Positions 35,469-43,767 of a DNA stretch of 56,637 bases are shown here, piece by piece. Made by a program: the position numbers and the translations under genes. The notes beneath the pieces are model-generated. The model made no database searches. It was not told the origin of the DNA and saw only the letters and a program-made list of their open reading frames with translations. The stretch comes from UBA1723 sp045641625. Its GTDB lineage: Bacteria > Bacteroidota > Bacteroidia > Bacteroidales > Paludibacteraceae. The stretch is taken from the NCBI GenBank assembly GCA_045641625.1, contig JAZUHH010000063.1, forward strand, positions 1 to 56,637, read 5' to 3'. Position 1 is the stretch's first letter. Each line of letters opens with the position of its first letter.

Positions 35469-37445
35469 ATGAACATTAAGAATATAATAAAGTTATTATT
35501 ATTCACCATCTTGACTTGTATTGCATTCTCTACATGTAAAGATAGTGTGATGGATGGTTCTGATGATTCTCCTATAGATCAAAACGGAGGGTCGTTTACG
35601 CAAAATGGTGTGACTATCAGCGTCCCTGAAGGAGCTTTGACAAAAAGTGTTTCTTTTTCCGCTAAAGTCATTAACGATGTAGCAGATTTGGGTACGGGAA
35701 CAGATCCAGACTTGTTTTGTGTGGGTGTTAAACTAGGACCTTCTGGTACTATTTTTCAAAAGCCAGTCACTGTTACCGTTCCATTAGTTAAAGAAGTAAA
35801 GGGAGATAAACTTATTGTGCAATACTGGAATCAGGAGTCAAACGCATGGATCGGTACGGCTATTGCAGAGGTTAATGGTAAAGTTGCAAAGTTCAAGGTA
35901 TCCCACTTCTCTTCCTACGCTTTATGCGAAGCTGTGTCATCAACTCTTGTTGAAGAGATGTCAAAATCGGCAAAGGGCGAAGGTGGTGATTTCTCTCGGT
36001 TAGGAGACAATTGTATAGACTTGATTCTCAACAATCTTGACATGATGAATGTTTGGGTCGAGAAAGGTGGTCACTATTATCATCCTGTAGAATTGTCGGC
36101 AACATGTAATTATTTTGTTAATGGCAAAGAGGGACAGGTGGCAGCCAAATGTGGTGAGAATACATCCGGACACAATCACTATGCTGTCTTTGATGCGTAC
36201 TATAGCTCTGCCACTGAGGTAGTAGAGAAAGAGGCGGGTAAATCTTTCGCTGAGAATTGTAAGGGTGAGCAGGAACTATATGAAGTACTGCTTAACAGAA
36301 CTATGGAGATGGTTAATCCTGACATTATTATTGAGCCACAGGGAACTATTTCGAGAAAGGGAGAAAAGACAGAAGTTCGAATTCGTGTAGTGACACAACA
36401 TGTAAAAGAAACAAAAACGTATCCGCTTATAGCCCAATATAGCGAAAATGGTTCAATCAAAGAGGTGACTCGTGAAGTGACAATTACTGACAGCGGAAAT
36501 GATGAGCAATATCCGTGCGCAGGCTATGTGGTTACATTGACTAACAGTAACAATGACGCTTTCAAACTTGATCGTACAACTGTCACAACAGATCAGGATG
36601 GATATGCAACTTTTACGGTAACTGCGCTAAAAGACGATGCAAAAGGTACTATTACTGCTCTATATCAATATTCCGATTCGGAAGACAAGGTAAAATCAGA
36701 GAGTGTGTTGAGTTTGGGAACATCAAGCGACGATTGGGAAGTGACAGCAGAAATCAATGTCAAGACAGGAAGTCTAGGAGGCCCAGATTACAGCTATAAA
36801 ATTCATACCATTATCAAATTACGAGATTTTACCATCGAAGGTGAGACGATATATTGTAGTAACGGAGAGGATGCTGTTATCACAATGGAAACACCGGAGA
36901 CTAAGGTATGGAGCCATCCGTATGAGCATTCTCATGGAGTTGATGATATGGGTAATGAGATTGTTAAAAGTCATACCAAGGTGTATACAGAGAAAGTCGA
37001 TAAATGTAACACTCCGATAAAAGAGGAATCTTACGCTGTTTTCCCCAATAATAATCAAGACCATAATTTATTATTGGGTTGGGGAAGCTTCATTGAATCT
37101 GATGAATCATTTTTTTCTGACGAAGAGTCAGATATTTCTGATGAAGATTTTGAGAAGCAACCCTTGTTTTCGTATACAACAGTGATGGATCCTAATTGCC
37201 GTGGAGGAGTTACTACTTCTGAATCCGCAATATATAAGCCAATGTTTATTTCCCTTCCACTAAAAGAAGGCACATTCATTCTTACTGGCGCCGCCGATAT
37301 GAATGATATTCCTAATGCGTTAGCAGCTGATGGTATTGCGTATGTTTTTGGTTTTGTTGAGCATATGGTAATGCAAGAAGCCGAATCCGGCGGATCTGTC
37401 ACTGGTTCTGTAACAGTCAAGCGTGTTAATACGAGTTCCAAATAG
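35469..37445 (+). CDS. Large lipoprotein with N-terminal ZU5-like domain
   Basis: This 658-residue protein has a lipoprotein signal (lipobox near FSTC, Cys at about 23). A ZU5-like domain at about 40-155 follows (QNGVTISVPEGALTKSVSFS, PSGTIFQKPVTVTVPL, FKVSHFSSYALCE). The central region contains an invasin-like Ig stretch around 290-420. The C-terminal third is acidic and unassigned. Base composition looks more AT-rich than in neighbouring genes, which suggests a different history. It is the last gene of the surface cluster, 58 bases after the preceding lipoprotein gene, and is followed by a terminator. Confidence 0.65.
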   Translation: MNIKNIIKLLLFTILTCIAFSTCKDSVMDGSDDSPIDQNGGSFTQNGVTISVPEGALTKSVSFSAKVINDVADLGTGTDPDLFCVGVKLGPSGTIFQKPVTVTVPLVKEVKGDKLIVQYWNQESNAWIGTAIAEVNGKVAKFKVSHFSSYALCEAVSSTLVEEMSKSAKGEGGDFSRLGDNCIDLILNNLDMMNVWVEKGGHYYHPVELSATCNYFVNGKEGQVAAKCGENTSGHNHYAVFDAYYSSATEVVEKEAGKSFAENCKGEQELYEVLLNRTMEMVNPDIIIEPQGTISRKGEKTEVRIRVVTQHVKETKTYPLIAQYSENGSIKEVTREVTITDSGNDEQYPCAGYVVTLTNSNNDAFKLDRTTVTTDQDGYATFTVTALKDDAKGTITALYQYSDSEDKVKSESVLSLGTSSDDWEVTAEINVKTGSLGGPDYSYKIHTIIKLRDFTIEGETIYCSNGEDAVITMETPETKVWSHPYEHSHGVDDMGNEIVKSHTKVYTEKVDKCNTPIKEESYAVFPNNNQDHNLLLGWGSFIESDESFFSDEESDISDEDFEKQPLFSYTTVMDPNCRGGVTTSESAIYKPMFISLPLKEGTFILTGAADMNDIPNALAADGIAYVFGFVEHMVMQEAESGGSVTGSVTVKRVNTSSK

Positions 37446-37471
37446 TCCGATATAAGTATGTATAATCACTA

Positions 37472-37497
37472 AAGGTGTGTCATTATAGGCACACCTT
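37472..37497 (+). terminator. Terminator after the surface-protein cluster
   Basis: AAGGTGTG pairs with CACACCTT across a 10-base loop, followed by a T-rich run. Confidence 0.75.
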
Positions 37498-37646
37498 ATT
37501 TTGTTTTTATAAATACATGAATTATTGGTAGTTACGATGAGTGATGTTATTCGTACCATTCTCTTTTGTTACATGCCACTATGATTATTGGGCTTTGTGT
37601 TGTTTCCTTTGATACAAAAATTCGTGCGTATGTTAGCCAATCCTTA

Positions 37647-37654
37647 TACCTTTG
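37647..37654 (+). promoter_or_regulatory. Promoter -7 element of the pectate lyase gene
   Basis: The plus strand reads TACCTTTG. The leader that follows (TTTGCCTTCGTAACGAGGTC and so on) loosely resembles the GCCTCGA repeat found after other promoters but is too divergent to count. Confidence 0.5.
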
Positions 37655-37732
37655 CCTTCGTAACGAGGTCGCCAAGAATCTTGTTAACGGTCGGGCCAAC
37701 ACTTATATACTGATATACTAAATTCAATACTT

Positions 37733-39673
37733 ATGAGAATTAAAAGTTTATTTCTGATTTTATTATTGCCATTCTTGCTAGTGGCAAATTCTTTCGCAGA
37801 ACTTTCACAGTATGACGCCAACGCACCGCTAGGTTTCGCCAAGAGCGTAACAGGAGGAAAAGGCGGCAGCTGTATTACAGTAACATCTTCAACCGAACTA
37901 AAGAGTGCGCTTGAAAAGAGCGGCAAATACGAAATCTATGTCAAGGGTGCAATAGAGTTCACTTCGTTAATGAAGGTCAAGGATGTCAAAGACAAAACTC
38001 TTTACGGTTTGCCAGGCTCGTATCTTTACAGCAACAAGCAGGACGCAAGCACAAGCGGAATTTTGTATTTCTCGGGCGCAAATAACTTCATCATGCGAAA
38101 CATGACATTCAAGGGACCGGGTGCGTATGACTGCGACGGCAACGACCATTTGTGCCTTGACAAGTGTACGAATGTGTGGATTGACCATTGCGACTTTCAG
38201 GATGGAGTTGACGGCAACTTCGACTGCAAGAACGCTTCGGACAACATTTGTGTTTCATGGTGCCGATTTCACTACTTGAAGCCACCTAAAGCCGGTGGTT
38301 CGGGCGGTTCAAACGACCACAGATACACTAACCTTTGGGGTTCGAGCGACAGCGCAACAGGCGACAGGGGAAAGCTTAAGACAACTTTCGTATGCTGCTG
38401 GTGGGACGAGGGCTGTGTGGAGCGTATGCCAAGAGTGCGCTTCGGTCAGGTTCACCTTGTAAACTGCTTGTGGAGCAGTTCAAAGGCAAGCTATTGTGTG
38501 GGCTTGGGCCAGGAGGCTATGTGCTATGTCGAGAAGTGCGCTTTTATTGGTGTTCAAGATCCGTTAAAGGATTATGATAAGACTAAAGCTTCAGCCGGCA
38601 AGATTGTTGACTGCTACATGAGCAACGTGAAGGTTCAGAACGGTTCAAAGACTGATATACGCAACTGCACCTTCAACCCTTCGACCTACTACACAAACAA
38701 CATTGCAAAGATGTCTGCCCAGCAGGTGCAGGGAGTTGTGTCTGACTCAAACACAGGTGCAGGTGCAACTTTGGAGGTTACAGCCTGCGCAGGTGTAGAT
38801 GGTACAGTAAGTTCGGGTGGGAATACCGGTGACGGCTCAACAGAGACTACCGCAGTATTGACCAAGAACGGAACTCCGAGCAGTACCCAGACCGTAGAGG
38901 TTGGAACTGCAATCGGCGAGTTCGGCTACACATGGACTGTTGCGGCAAGTGCCGAGGTTTCCGGCCTTCCATCAGGTGTTACTGCCAAGATTGACAACAG
39001 CGCAAAGACTATTGTCATCAGCGGCACTCCAACAGTAGTCGGCGTGTTCAAGTACACAGTAAAGACAGTCGGCGCCACTAACAACGATCAGAAAAGCGCT
39101 ACGATAACAGTGACTGAAAAGCAGGGAGGAAACACAGGCAATACTGACCCAGACCCTTCCTACACAGAGGCTCCGACAATCACAAAGCACGGTTCGGGAA
39201 GTTCATCCCAGTCAATCAGTCTTGGCGAGTCTATCACAGATTTCAACTATACATATACAAACTGCACTGACGTGAAGGTCGAGGGCATGCCAGAGGGTAT
39301 AGTCATCACAAAGAGTTCGGGCAAGGTTGAGTTTTCCGGCACTCCAGTTGCTGCAGGAGACTATGCCTTTACAGTTACTTCCGTAGGTGGAATAAGCGAG
39401 GTTTCCAAGTCTGGTGTAATCTCGGTGACTGTGGCTTCTTCGTTGGATGATTCCCAAGCCGAGAGTGTAGGCATTTCCCCTACAGTGGTGTATGATTATT
39501 TCGTTGCCAGAGGTTGTGAAAACGCACAGGTTTCAGTTCTTAACGCTGTCGGTTTGTCCGTAGTCGAGACTGAAGGAAACAATATAGACTGCTCGTCTTT
39601 GCAGGCAGGCCTCTATATTGTCAGAGTGACAGAAAACGGTAAAAATTTCTTCTTTAAAATAGTCAAGAAATAG
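37733..39673 (+). CDS. Secreted PL1 pectate lyase with Ig-like modules and T9SS sorting domain
   Basis: This 646-residue enzyme has a signal peptide (about 1-22) and a right-handed beta-helix pectate lyase domain (about 30-345). Family motifs are WIDHCDFQDGVDGNFDCKN, which includes Ca-binding acids, and ERMPRVRFGQVHLVNCLW, which includes the catalytic Arg. Two related Ig-like modules follow (about 365-450 and 470-565; both contain an ISGTP or FSGTP turn). The final 80 residues are a T9SS type A sorting domain (ISPTVVYDYFVARG to FFFKIVKK). It should cleave polygalacturonate at the cell surface by beta-elimination. It is a single-gene unit with its own promoter and terminator. Confidence 0.9.
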   Translation: MRIKSLFLILLLPFLLVANSFAELSQYDANAPLGFAKSVTGGKGGSCITVTSSTELKSALEKSGKYEIYVKGAIEFTSLMKVKDVKDKTLYGLPGSYLYSNKQDASTSGILYFSGANNFIMRNMTFKGPGAYDCDGNDHLCLDKCTNVWIDHCDFQDGVDGNFDCKNASDNICVSWCRFHYLKPPKAGGSGGSNDHRYTNLWGSSDSATGDRGKLKTTFVCCWWDEGCVERMPRVRFGQVHLVNCLWSSSKASYCVGLGQEAMCYVEKCAFIGVQDPLKDYDKTKASAGKIVDCYMSNVKVQNGSKTDIRNCTFNPSTYYTNNIAKMSAQQVQGVVSDSNTGAGATLEVTACAGVDGTVSSGGNTGDGSTETTAVLTKNGTPSSTQTVEVGTAIGEFGYTWTVAASAEVSGLPSGVTAKIDNSAKTIVISGTPTVVGVFKYTVKTVGATNNDQKSATITVTEKQGGNTGNTDPDPSYTEAPTITKHGSGSSSQSISLGESITDFNYTYTNCTDVKVEGMPEGIVITKSSGKVEFSGTPVAAGDYAFTVTSVGGISEVSKSGVISVTVASSLDDSQAESVGISPTVVYDYFVARGCENAQVSVLNAVGLSVVETEGNNIDCSSLQAGLYIVRVTENGKNFFFKIVKK

Positions 39674-39697
39674 TCGTTGAGACTATAGTCTTTGAGG

Positions 39698-39728
39698 AAT
39701 GGGTGCTGTATTATTTCCAGCACCCATT
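39698..39728 (+). terminator. Terminator after the pectate lyase gene
   Basis: An 11-bp stem AATGGGTGCTG / CAGCACCCATT with a 9-base loop is followed by TTTTG. Confidence 0.9.
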
Positions 39729-39749
39729 TTTGTTTCCACCATTTTTTAG

Positions 39750-39805
39750 TTTTTTAATTCGGTTGCTTTTGTTTAGGCTTAAATATTTTTTAATTCGGTT
39801 GCTTT
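39750..39805 (+). repeat. 20-bp direct repeat pair in the intergenic gap
   Basis: TTTTTTAATTCGGTTGCTTT occurs at 39750-39769 and again, identical, at 39786-39805. It lies between the lyase terminator and the promoter of the PASTA gene. The function is unknown; a regulator-binding pair or a small duplication are both possible. Confidence 0.6.
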
Positions 39806-39882
39806 GCTGTACGTCAGCTATTTTTTCAATGTTATTATTAACGGTACAGAGTGAGTTAATTGTTTTTCTAAAAATATAATGT

Positions 39883-39890
39883 TATCTTTG
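39883..39890 (+). promoter_or_regulatory. Promoter -7 element of the PASTA gene
   Basis: The plus strand reads TATCTTTG, joined directly to a GCCTCGAAAT repeat exactly as in front of miaB. Confidence 0.65.
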
Positions 39891-39953
39891 CCTCGAAATA
39901 AATTCATCGGCGATATAAACATTGCCTCGAAATAAGTTCATCGGCGAACATTG
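39890..39953 (+). repeat. Tandem pair of GCCTCGA...CGGCGA repeats in the PASTA gene leader
   Basis: Copy one is GCCTCGAAATAAATTCATCG then GCGATATAAACATT (39890-39923). Copy two is GCCTCGAAATAAGTTCATCG then GCGAACATTG (39924-39953). Both keep GCCTCGAAATRARTTCATCGGCGA. The reverse complement of copy one reads AATGTTTATATCGCCGATGA, linking this subtype to the ATCGACGA subtype. Confidence 0.8.
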
Positions 39954-39983
39954 TTTGCAACTTAAATTCATAATAGTCTGATT

Positions 39984-40877
39984 ATGGCAGAGGAAACTAA
40001 GAAAAAAGAGGGAGGCAAGGGTGCTTCCATCCTGAAAAAGATATTTTTAAATCCTATCGTTTTGAGCATCTTGGCAATGTTGCTGCTGGGCGTGCTAAGT
40101 GTATGGTACGTTAGCGGATGGCTTGACAGATATACTCATCACGGATATGAGGTCGAGGTGCCTGACTTGAAGGGTATGGTCGAGAATGATGCTTCGGAAC
40201 TGCTTTCAACAAAGAAGCTAGGCTACGAGATCATCGACTCCACTTACGCACGAGGCTTCAAGCCAGGAACAATCGTAGAGCAGGTTCCAAAGGCACACAG
40301 CAAGGTCAAGGAGGGCAGACGTCTGTACCTTACTGTTCAGGCTCGCGAGGCCAAGAAGGTAAACTTGCCGGAGGTTCGAGAGGGTTCTGCTCGCCAGGCA
40401 GAGGCTACATTGAACAGCATCGGAATCAAGGTGGCAAATCTTGAATACATACCTAGCGACCAGGCTGGAAATGTAATCGAGGTTAAGTATTTGGACAAAA
40501 TCATCACTCCGGGTTACAAGATTGTAGAGGGTTCGGAGGTTACTCTTGTCATCGGTCGCGGCTTGACAAACGAGGAGGCTGTAGTTCCTTCGTTCCGTGG
40601 ACAGCGACTTGAGACTGCAAAGAATACGGCTCACGACAGAAACTTGAACATCGGTGCCATCAAGTACGATGCAGACATCACAACTGAATACCAGAAGGAG
40701 AGCGCAATCGTTTATAAGCAGTATCCTATCACGGGAAGGACTGTTCCTGCCGGCACAAGAGTTGATATCTTCTTGACCATAAACAAGAAGGTGCTTGAGG
40801 AGCCAGAGGAAGTGTTCGTTGACAGCACAGCGACTCAGAAGGCTGAGGGTGCTGAGGACGGCCTTTGGGACAACTAG
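39984..40877 (+). CDS. Membrane-anchored protein with three PASTA domains, no kinase
   Basis: This 297-residue protein has a short cytoplasmic N-terminus, one membrane helix (about 27-47) and three periplasmic PASTA domains (about 57-122, 125-195 and 198-268). Typical stretches are VEVPDLKGMVENDASELL, VNLPEVREGSARQAEATL and AVVPSFRGQRLETAKNTA. PASTA domains bind peptidoglycan or muropeptides. Unlike Gram-positive PASTA proteins it has no Ser/Thr kinase domain and is not a PBP. It is followed by rluD after 82 bases. A role in sensing or organising the cell wall is inferred from the domain. Confidence 0.88.
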   Translation: MAEETKKKEGGKGASILKKIFLNPIVLSILAMLLLGVLSVWYVSGWLDRYTHHGYEVEVPDLKGMVENDASELLSTKKLGYEIIDSTYARGFKPGTIVEQVPKAHSKVKEGRRLYLTVQAREAKKVNLPEVREGSARQAEATLNSIGIKVANLEYIPSDQAGNVIEVKYLDKIITPGYKIVEGSEVTLVIGRGLTNEEAVVPSFRGQRLETAKNTAHDRNLNIGAIKYDADITTEYQKESAIVYKQYPITGRTVPAGTRVDIFLTINKKVLEEPEEVFVDSTATQKAEGAEDGLWDN

Positions 40878-40959
40878 TGAAATTATAAAATCAGGTTAAT
40901 AGTTAACGTTTAATAAAGAATCGGTCATAACTATTAAAAGCTAATTTTCAAAGCGGAAT

Positions 40960-42048
40960 ATGGCATTCAACGACGACGATTTCGAGATAGAGAACATGCA
41001 GGAGGGCGAGGAGCCGAGACTAGGTTCGGACGGCCAGCTGCATGAGCATTTCCGTTTCTCCGTGCCTGAAGGCAAGAAGCTTGTCAGAATTGACAAGTTC
41101 CTTGTTGGTGTGATGCCGCACGTGTCCCGCAACAGAATACAGATGGCGGCAGAGTGCAACAGCATTCTTGCCAATGGAAAGCCTGTCAAGTCAAGCTATA
41201 AGGTCAAGCCTTTTGACGAGATTTCAGTAATGCTGGCCTATCCGCCTGCAGAGTTCGAGATTGTACCCCAGGACATTCCAATAGACATAGTTTACGAGGA
41301 CAAGGACATCATATTGGTCAACAAGCAGCCTGGCATGGTTGTGCATCCGGGATTCGGAAATTTCCAGGGCACATTGCTCAACGCTTTGGCATGGCACTTG
41401 AAGGACGATCCGGATTTCGACTCTTCAGACCCGCGTTTGGGACTGGTGCACCGAATAGACAAGGACACTTCGGGATTGCTTATAATCGCCAAGAACGAGG
41501 ATGCTAAAAGTCATCTTGGCAAGCAGTTCTTCAACAAGACTACCCAAAGAACATACAATGCCCTTGTATGGGGCAATGTCGAGGAGGACGAGGGAACTGT
41601 CGATGCTGACTTGGCAAGAGACCCCAAGGACAGAATGCTTTTCACAACTTTCCCGAACGGAGAGAATCCAAGCGCAAAGCACGCAGTAACTCACTACAAG
41701 GTACTCGAGAGGTTCGGATACTGCACCCTTGTGGAGTGCAAGCTCGAGACGGGAAGAACGCACCAGATCAGAGTTCACATGAAGAGCATAGGTCATACTT
41801 TGTTCGCAGACGACAGATACGGCGGCCTTGAAATCCTAAGAGGAGAGAGAACAAGCAAGTACCGTCAGTTCGTCCAGAACTGCTTCGCTCTATGTCCGCG
41901 TCAGGCTCTGCATGCCAAGACTTTGGGATTTGTCCACCCACGCACTGAGGAGGAGATGTTCTTTGACTCGAACATACCATACGACATGCATGCCCTGCTC
42001 GAGAAGTGGAGGGCTTTCTACAAGGAGATGCTTAACAAGGAGAGATAA
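40960..42048 (+). CDS. rluD: RluD-family 23S rRNA pseudouridine synthase
   Basis: This 362-residue RluA-family enzyme has an S4 RNA-binding domain (about 45-105, containing RIDKFLVGVMPHVSRNRIQ) and a catalytic domain. The catalytic Asp lies in LVHRIDKDTSGLLIIAKN (HRID). Later motifs include LECKLETGRTHQIRVHM-like CKLETGRTHQIRVHMKSIGH and the C-terminal LHAKTLGFVHP. The extended S4-containing form is that of RluD, which modifies helix 69 of 23S rRNA. About 40 acidic residues precede the S4 domain. It probably shares a transcript with the PASTA gene and ends at a terminator at 42099. Confidence 0.9.
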   Translation: MAFNDDDFEIENMQEGEEPRLGSDGQLHEHFRFSVPEGKKLVRIDKFLVGVMPHVSRNRIQMAAECNSILANGKPVKSSYKVKPFDEISVMLAYPPAEFEIVPQDIPIDIVYEDKDIILVNKQPGMVVHPGFGNFQGTLLNALAWHLKDDPDFDSSDPRLGLVHRIDKDTSGLLIIAKNEDAKSHLGKQFFNKTTQRTYNALVWGNVEEDEGTVDADLARDPKDRMLFTTFPNGENPSAKHAVTHYKVLERFGYCTLVECKLETGRTHQIRVHMKSIGHTLFADDRYGGLEILRGERTSKYRQFVQNCFALCPRQALHAKTLGFVHPRTEEEMFFDSNIPYDMHALLEKWRAFYKEMLNKER

Positions 42049-42098
42049 GGGCTCAAGATTATGCACACTAGCAGAGAATAAGGAATCTAAGATAGCGG

Positions 42099-42123
42099 GA
42101 GCGGGATTGTTTTAATCTCGCTC
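42099..42123 (+). terminator. Terminator after rluD
   Basis: GAGCGGGATT pairs with AATCTCGCTC (one G-U pair) around a 5-base loop, followed by TTTTT. Confidence 0.85.
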
Positions 42124-42168
42124 TTTTTACTTTTTGGCAAAACATTTTCAAAACCCAAAATTTTGAGT

Positions 42169-42176
42169 TATATTTG
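42169..42176 (+). promoter_or_regulatory. Promoter -7 element of mlaE-mlaF
   Basis: The plus strand reads TATATTTG, 35 bases before the mlaE start codon. Confidence 0.6.
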
Positions 42177-42211
42177 CACTCACTTACAGATATTAATATA
42201 GACAAGAACTT

Positions 42212-42952
42212 ATGAATGCGCTAGAGAGAGTTGGCGATTATACTTTGTTGATGTGGAGGAGCTTTTCTAAGCCCGACAGCTGGAAGATGTTTTTCAAGCA
42301 GCTTCTGAGAGAATTGGAAAAGCAGGGACTAAATTCAATTCCTATCGTTGTTATCATTTCGGTATTTATCGGTGCGGTGATCTGTATCCAGATGCGAATC
42401 AACACGCAGAGCCCATTTTTGCCTTCGGAGTTGACAGGATATGCTACAAGAGAGACAATGATTTTGGAGTTCTCTTCTGCCATATTGTGTCTTATCCTGG
42501 CCGGTAAGGTAGGCTCGAATATAGCTTCAGAGATCGGTACAATGCGAATAACAGAGCAGATTGATGCGCTCGAGATTATGGGTGTGAACTCTGCCAACTA
42601 CCTTATTCTGCCAAAGATCATTGCCTTCATGGCTGTGATACCTTGCCTTGTGACATTCTCGATTTGTTCGGGATTGCTCGGAGGTATGGGAGTGGCCTAT
42701 CTGACTGACATGATAACCCCAAAGGAGTTTGAACTTGGAATTCAGTTTTCATTCCTTCCTTTCAGTGTCAGGTACACCATAGAGAAAAGTATCGTGTTTG
42801 CCTTTATCGTGTCAAGTATATCTTCCTACTACGGATACACTGTCAAAGGTGGAGCAAGAGAGGTGGGAAAGGCTTCGACAAACGCTGTGGTGAACAGTTC
42901 GGTGTTGGTGCTGTTGTTCGATGTTATGCTTACTAAATTACTATTGTCATGA
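42212..42952 (+). CDS. mlaE: MlaE-type phospholipid ABC transporter permease
   Basis: This 246-residue permease of the MlaE/YrbE family has five to six membrane helices and the family stretch SNIASEIGTMRITEQIDALEIMGVNSANYLILPKI. It forms the membrane part of an ABC importer or exporter that moves lipids between the outer and inner membranes. It overlaps mlaF by four bases. No MCE-domain (MlaD) gene is within the window; the next gene is unrelated, so that subunit should be elsewhere. Family assignment is strong. Confidence 0.92.
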   Translation: MNALERVGDYTLLMWRSFSKPDSWKMFFKQLLRELEKQGLNSIPIVVIISVFIGAVICIQMRINTQSPFLPSELTGYATRETMILEFSSAILCLILAGKVGSNIASEIGTMRITEQIDALEIMGVNSANYLILPKIIAFMAVIPCLVTFSICSGLLGGMGVAYLTDMITPKEFELGIQFSFLPFSVRYTIEKSIVFAFIVSSISSYYGYTVKGGAREVGKASTNAVVNSSVLVLLFDVMLTKLLLS

Positions 42953-43713
42953 TTGAGGTTAAGAACGTATGCAAATCTTTTGATTCGAAGCAGATATTGT
43001 TTGATGTGACAACTACTTTGGAAACAGGCAAGACTAACCTGATTATCGGACAGAGTGGTAGTGGTAAGACTGTGCTTATGAAAAGCATTGCCGGAATTCA
43101 CAAGATTGATACCGGTGAAATTCTATATGACGGAAGAAATATCTCGCTTCTTCCCGAGAAGGAGCGCAATCATTTCCGCAGAGAAATTGGAATGCTGTTC
43201 CAGGGTTCTGCCTTGTTCGACTCCATGACAGTAAAGGACAATGTGCTGTTCCCTTTGCAGATGTTCTCGAACATGTCGAATGAAGAGAAGGAGGAGAGAG
43301 CCCGTTTCTGCCTTGAGAGGGTGGATCTGCTTCGTGCGTTGGATCTATATCCGTCAGAGATAAGCGGTGGTATGCAGAAGCGTGCGGCTATTGCCCGCGC
43401 CATAGTTTTGAACCCCAAGTATTTGTTCTGTGACGAGCCTAACTCGGGACTTGATCCCAAGACATCCCTTTTGATCGACCGACTTATCCAGGAGATTACT
43501 CACGAGTATGGAATCACGACAATCATAAATACCCATGACATGAACTCTGTGATGGAGATTGGTGAAAATATCGTATTCATAAACAAGGGCTACAAAGAGT
43601 GGCAGGGAAACAATACAGAGATCTATGATACAGGGTGCGAAGCATTGGAGAACCTTGTGTTTGCATCAGAACTTTACAAGAAGATCAAGAAAGCCCATAT
43701 GATGGGAATTTAG
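42949..43713 (+). CDS. mlaF: MlaF-type phospholipid ABC transporter ATPase
   Basis: This 254-residue ABC ATPase has Walker A GQSGSGKTVLMKS, Q-loop GMLFQGSALFDSMTV, signature ISGGMQKRAAIARA and Walker B KYLFCDEPNSGLDP, followed by the switch His in INTHDMNS. The FQGSALFDSMTV stretch is typical of MlaF. Its ATG overlaps the end of mlaE, so the two subunits are made together. Confidence 0.93.
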   Translation: MIEVKNVCKSFDSKQILFDVTTTLETGKTNLIIGQSGSGKTVLMKSIAGIHKIDTGEILYDGRNISLLPEKERNHFRREIGMLFQGSALFDSMTVKDNVLFPLQMFSNMSNEEKEERARFCLERVDLLRALDLYPSEISGGMQKRAAIARAIVLNPKYLFCDEPNSGLDPKTSLLIDRLIQEITHEYGITTIINTHDMNSVMEIGENIVFINKGYKEWQGNNTEIYDTGCEALENLVFASELYKKIKKAHMMGI

Positions 43714-43718
43714 TCACA

Positions 43719-43748
43719 ATGTTTATATCGACGATGTGCAACGAGTCT
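43719..43748 (+). repeat. ATCGACGA-type repeat between mlaF and a small gene
   Basis: AATGTTTATATCGACGATGT then GCAACGAGTC begins 6 bases after the mlaF stop. It is nearly identical to the copies at 21261 (reverse complement) and 33420. Confidence 0.75.
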
Positions 43749-43767
43749 ATTCTTATTTAGAGAAGCA

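Noticed and set aside
39890..39953. CRISPR array
   Set aside because: Only two adjacent repeat units without spacers; the other copies are dispersed and in both orientations.
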